The notes under the pieces are model-generated. The model ran no database searches, had not been told where the DNA came from, and saw only the letters and a list, made by a program, of their open reading frames with translations. Shown here one piece after another: positions 6,330 through 6,854 of a stretch of DNA of 6,854 nt (the stretch's first letter is position 1; each line of letters starts with the position of its first letter). This DNA comes from Candidatus Enterousia merdequi. Its GTDB lineage: Bacteria > Pseudomonadota > Alphaproteobacteria > Rs-D84. A program made the position numbers and the translations under genes. The stretch lies in the NCBI GenBank assembly GCA_018065345.1, contig JAGHTM010000146.1:1-6854 (forward strand), in the 5' to 3' direction.

Positions 6330-6854
6330 TTATATTCCATATTTTGCTTCGTTGTCCAATTTTTCTTCTATGCGAATCAATTGGTTGTATTTTGCCATTC
6401 TGTCTGTTCTTGACATAGAACCTGTTTTTATCTGACCTGCATTTGTTGCGACTGCCAAGTCTGCGATAGTCGTATCTTCTGTTTCGCCACTGCGATGAGA
6501 AACTATAACACCATAATTCGCATCTTGTGCCATTTTTATTGCGGTCAATGTTTCTGTCAAAGAACCGATTTGATTTACTTTGATAAGTATTGCATTTGCA
6601 CATTTATTGTCAATACCTTTCTTTAAACGAATCGGATTTGTCACAAAAAGGTCATCACCAACTAATTGACATTTGTTTCCAAGAACGGCGGTCAATTTTT
6701 TCCATGATTCCCAATCTTCTTCTGCCAAAGCGTCTTCAATAGAAATTACAGGGTATTTTGAAATAAGTTCTTTGTAAAATTCAATCATTTCATCAGAAGT
6801 TTTTTGTGTACCTTCAAAATAATAAATACCTTCTTTGTAAAATTCAGATGATGC
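6330..6854 (-). CDS. eno: Enolase (phosphopyruvate hydratase), C-terminal part, 5' end outside window
   Basis: Catalyses conversion of 2-phosphoglycerate to phosphoenolpyruvate in glycolysis and the reverse in gluconeogenesis. The C-terminal 174 residues are visible, open to the window edge; a full enolase is about 425-430, so roughly the first 250 are missing. Recognisable barrel motifs are SIED (Mg ligand Glu), GDDLFVTN (Mg ligand Asp), the catalytic lysine in LIKVNQIGSLTETL (codon 6579-6581), SHRSGETED with the substrate-binding His-Arg-Ser, and the lysine of GQIKTGS. The usual SIEDG reads SIEDA, a minor change next to a metal ligand. The protein ends shortly after RIEEKL, as expected, without an extra tail. 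It is the upstream gene of a pair with the small membrane protein. Confidence 0.97.
   Translation of the reverse strand, partial: ASSEFYKEGIYYFEGTQKTSDEMIEFYKELISKYPVISIEDALAEEDWESWKKLTAVLGNKCQLVGDDLFVTNPIRLKKGIDNKCANAILIKVNQIGSLTETLTAIKMAQDANYGVIVSHRSGETEDTTIADLAVATNAGQIKTGSMSRTDRMAKYNQLIRIEEKLDNEAKYGI

Noticed and set aside
1..6854. A novel multi-gene defence or biosynthetic system
   Set aside because: All large genes are recognisable housekeeping families with intact active sites; no array, transposase, integrase, toxin pair or unexplained long gap is present. The only candidate is the single Imm-like small protein.

Overview
The window is AT-rich bacterial DNA packed with housekeeping genes on both strands, with almost no intergenic space. 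Gene order and protein type point to an alphaproteobacterium with low GC and a compact genome, possibly an uncultured host-associated lineage. The support is the tilS-ftsH pair, a membrane-anchored M23 endopeptidase of the MepM type, and standard use of TGA as a stop. The assignment to class is an inference; the exact lineage cannot be read from this sequence.

Layout. (1) Positions 1-490, minus: the N-terminal 163 residues of a LOG-family nucleotide phosphoribohydrolase, cut by the window edge. (2) Positions 539-4002, plus: a tight run of tilS (tRNA-Ile lysidine synthetase), ftsH (membrane AAA+ zinc protease) and a glyoxalase II-like metallo-beta-lactamase-fold hydrolase. Each gene overlaps the next by 14-17 bp. 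(3) Positions 3992-4753, minus: prmC (release factor glutamine methyltransferase), whose 3' end overlaps the hydrolase by 11 bp. (4) Positions 4775-6100, plus: a membrane-anchored LysM-like/M23 murein endopeptidase, divergent from prmC across only 21 bp. (5) Positions 6101-6124: a hairpin that can terminate transcription in both directions. (6) Positions 6123-6854, minus: eno (C-terminal 174 residues, cut by the window edge) followed with no gap by a 68-residue two-helix membrane protein resembling the superinfection-immunity (T4 Imm-like) family.

The genes do not form one pathway. They cover translation fidelity (tilS, prmC), membrane protein quality control (ftsH), thioester detoxification (hydrolase), cell-wall remodelling (M23) and glycolysis (eno). 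I see no mobile element, tRNA, CRISPR array or clear multi-gene novel system.

The points most worth a second look are: an FtsH whose pore-loop aromatic residue is replaced by isoleucine; a palindromic -10 box (ATTATAAT) that appears to drive both prmC and the M23 gene as leaderless transcripts; and the Imm-like small membrane protein coupled to enolase.
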